NCBI GenBank assembly: GCA_001898855.1
Contig: MKVN01000016.1
Location: forward strand, 1 to 64,000
Direction: 5' to 3'
Origin: Micrococcales bacterium 73-13
GTDB taxonomy: Bacteria > Actinomycetota > Actinomycetes > Actinomycetales > Microbacteriaceae
DNA length: 64,000 bases
Below the pieces are notes generated by a model. It was given only the letters and a program-made list of their open reading frames with translations. It was not told the origin of the DNA and searched no databases. Each line of letters begins with the position of its first letter. The first letter of the stretch is position 1. Of the stretch, positions 63,591 to 64,000 are shown one piece after another. A program made the translations under genes and the position numbers.

Positions 63591-64000
63591 ATGCCCGCTC
63601 TCACCCAGACCCATGCCACGTTCGTGCTCGAGCGCGAGTACCCCGTCCCCGTCGCCCGCGTCTGGCAGGCGTTCGCCGATCCCGAGGTCAAGGCCAGGTG
63701 GTTCGGCAGCGAGGACTTCGTCGAGGTGGAGCGCACCGACGACTTCCGGGTCGGCGGGGTGTCGACCGACGACGGACGCCGCGGCGCCGACGGGCCGCTC
63801 TCGCAGTTCCGCGCGACCTACACCGACATCGTCGAGCACCGCCGGATCGTCTACTCCTACGACATGTGGCTCGACGGCGTCCACGCGTCGACCTCGATCA
63901 CCACGCTCCTGTTCGAGCCGATCGGGACCGGCACCCGACTGACCTTCACCGAGCAGGGCGTGCACCTCGACGGCGTGCACGGCCCGGGGCCCGAGGCAGC
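63591..64000 (+). CDS. SRPBCC/AHSA1-domain protein (3' end outside window)
   Basis: The first ~136 residues of an activator-of-Hsp90-homology-1-like START-fold protein: LEREYPVPVARVWQAFADPEVKARWF and VYSYDMWLDG are typical. The gene runs past the window end. AGAAGGAG precedes the ATG by 7-8 nt. Co-transcribed with the ArsR gene; such pairs are widespread, and their ligand is generally unknown. Confidence 0.9.
   Translation, partial: MPALTQTHATFVLEREYPVPVARVWQAFADPEVKARWFGSEDFVEVERTDDFRVGGVSTDDGRRGADGPLSQFRATYTDIVEHRRIVYSYDMWLDGVHASTSITTLLFEPIGTGTRLTFTEQGVHLDGVHGPGPEA

Overview
The window is high-GC actinobacterial DNA, most likely from a Microbacteriaceae-like genus. Support for this: strong G/C third-position bias, many GTG starts, TANNNT -10 boxes placed 6-7 nt from start codons (leaderless transcripts), an actinobacterial-type Pmt mannosyltransferase divergent from rsmI, and housekeeping blocks typical of that phylum (tRNA-Gln/glmU/prs and ispE/rsmA/tatD/metG). 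The genus cannot be fixed from the sequence alone. No IS element, integrase, phage gene, CRISPR array or rRNA was seen, and no gene-free stretch exceeds 300 bases.

Layout. 1-6.5 kb: a membrane-protein tail, a membrane-anchored serine esterase overlapping an MprF-like aminoacyl-phosphatidylglycerol synthase, and a ChaA-type antiporter. 5.5-10.0 kb: prs, a membrane GDPD and glmU on the minus strand, with tRNA-Gln divergent. 10-41 kb: an accessory catabolic region made of modules that each carry their own regulator. Module A (11.2-21.7 kb) has a polyamine-type ABC importer with fused permease, two EthD-like proteins, an Asp/Glu/hydantoin racemase, a creatinase-like protein lacking the usual metal ligands, a cytidine-deaminase-fold enzyme, a FadR-type GntR regulator and a RutA-like flavin monooxygenase; three GTATACCA operators tie it together. 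Module B (21.7-29.3 kb) is a homoprotocatechuate meta-cleavage pathway (hpaD, hpaE, hpaH, hpaI and a semialdehyde dehydrogenase), with RraA-family and RidA-family proteins where the usual decarboxylase and isomerase would be, and a second GntR regulator with two palindromic operators. Module C (29.5-35.0 kb) has an AraC regulator, a StyA-like monooxygenase with an EthD-like partner, an IclR regulator and a phenol/3-hydroxybenzoate-hydroxylase-like flavoprotein. Module D (35.0-40.6 kb) has a fused acyl-CoA carboxyltransferase, a CaiB-type CoA transferase, an FAH hydrolase, a third GntR regulator and a DUF3500 protein.

41-64 kb returns to mostly core functions: TMEM175-like channel, CDF exporter, a nucleotide-sugar/sugar-transferase trio (dehydratase, aminotransferase, PglC-like transferase), the gcvT-gcvH-gcvP operon behind a single-aptamer glycine riboswitch, ispE, rsmA, tatD, metG, rsmI, pmt, the prpD-prpB-prpC methylcitrate operon, a DrrAB-like ABC exporter flanked by two SnoaL-like paralogues, and an ArsR regulator with an AHSA1/SRPBCC gene cut by the window end.

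The most interesting candidate is module A: a coherent, apparently GntR-controlled set for importing and oxidatively opening a nitrogen-containing (possibly heterocyclic) compound whose substrate is not obvious from any named pathway. Module B with its missing isomerase and decarboxylase, and module D, are the next best.
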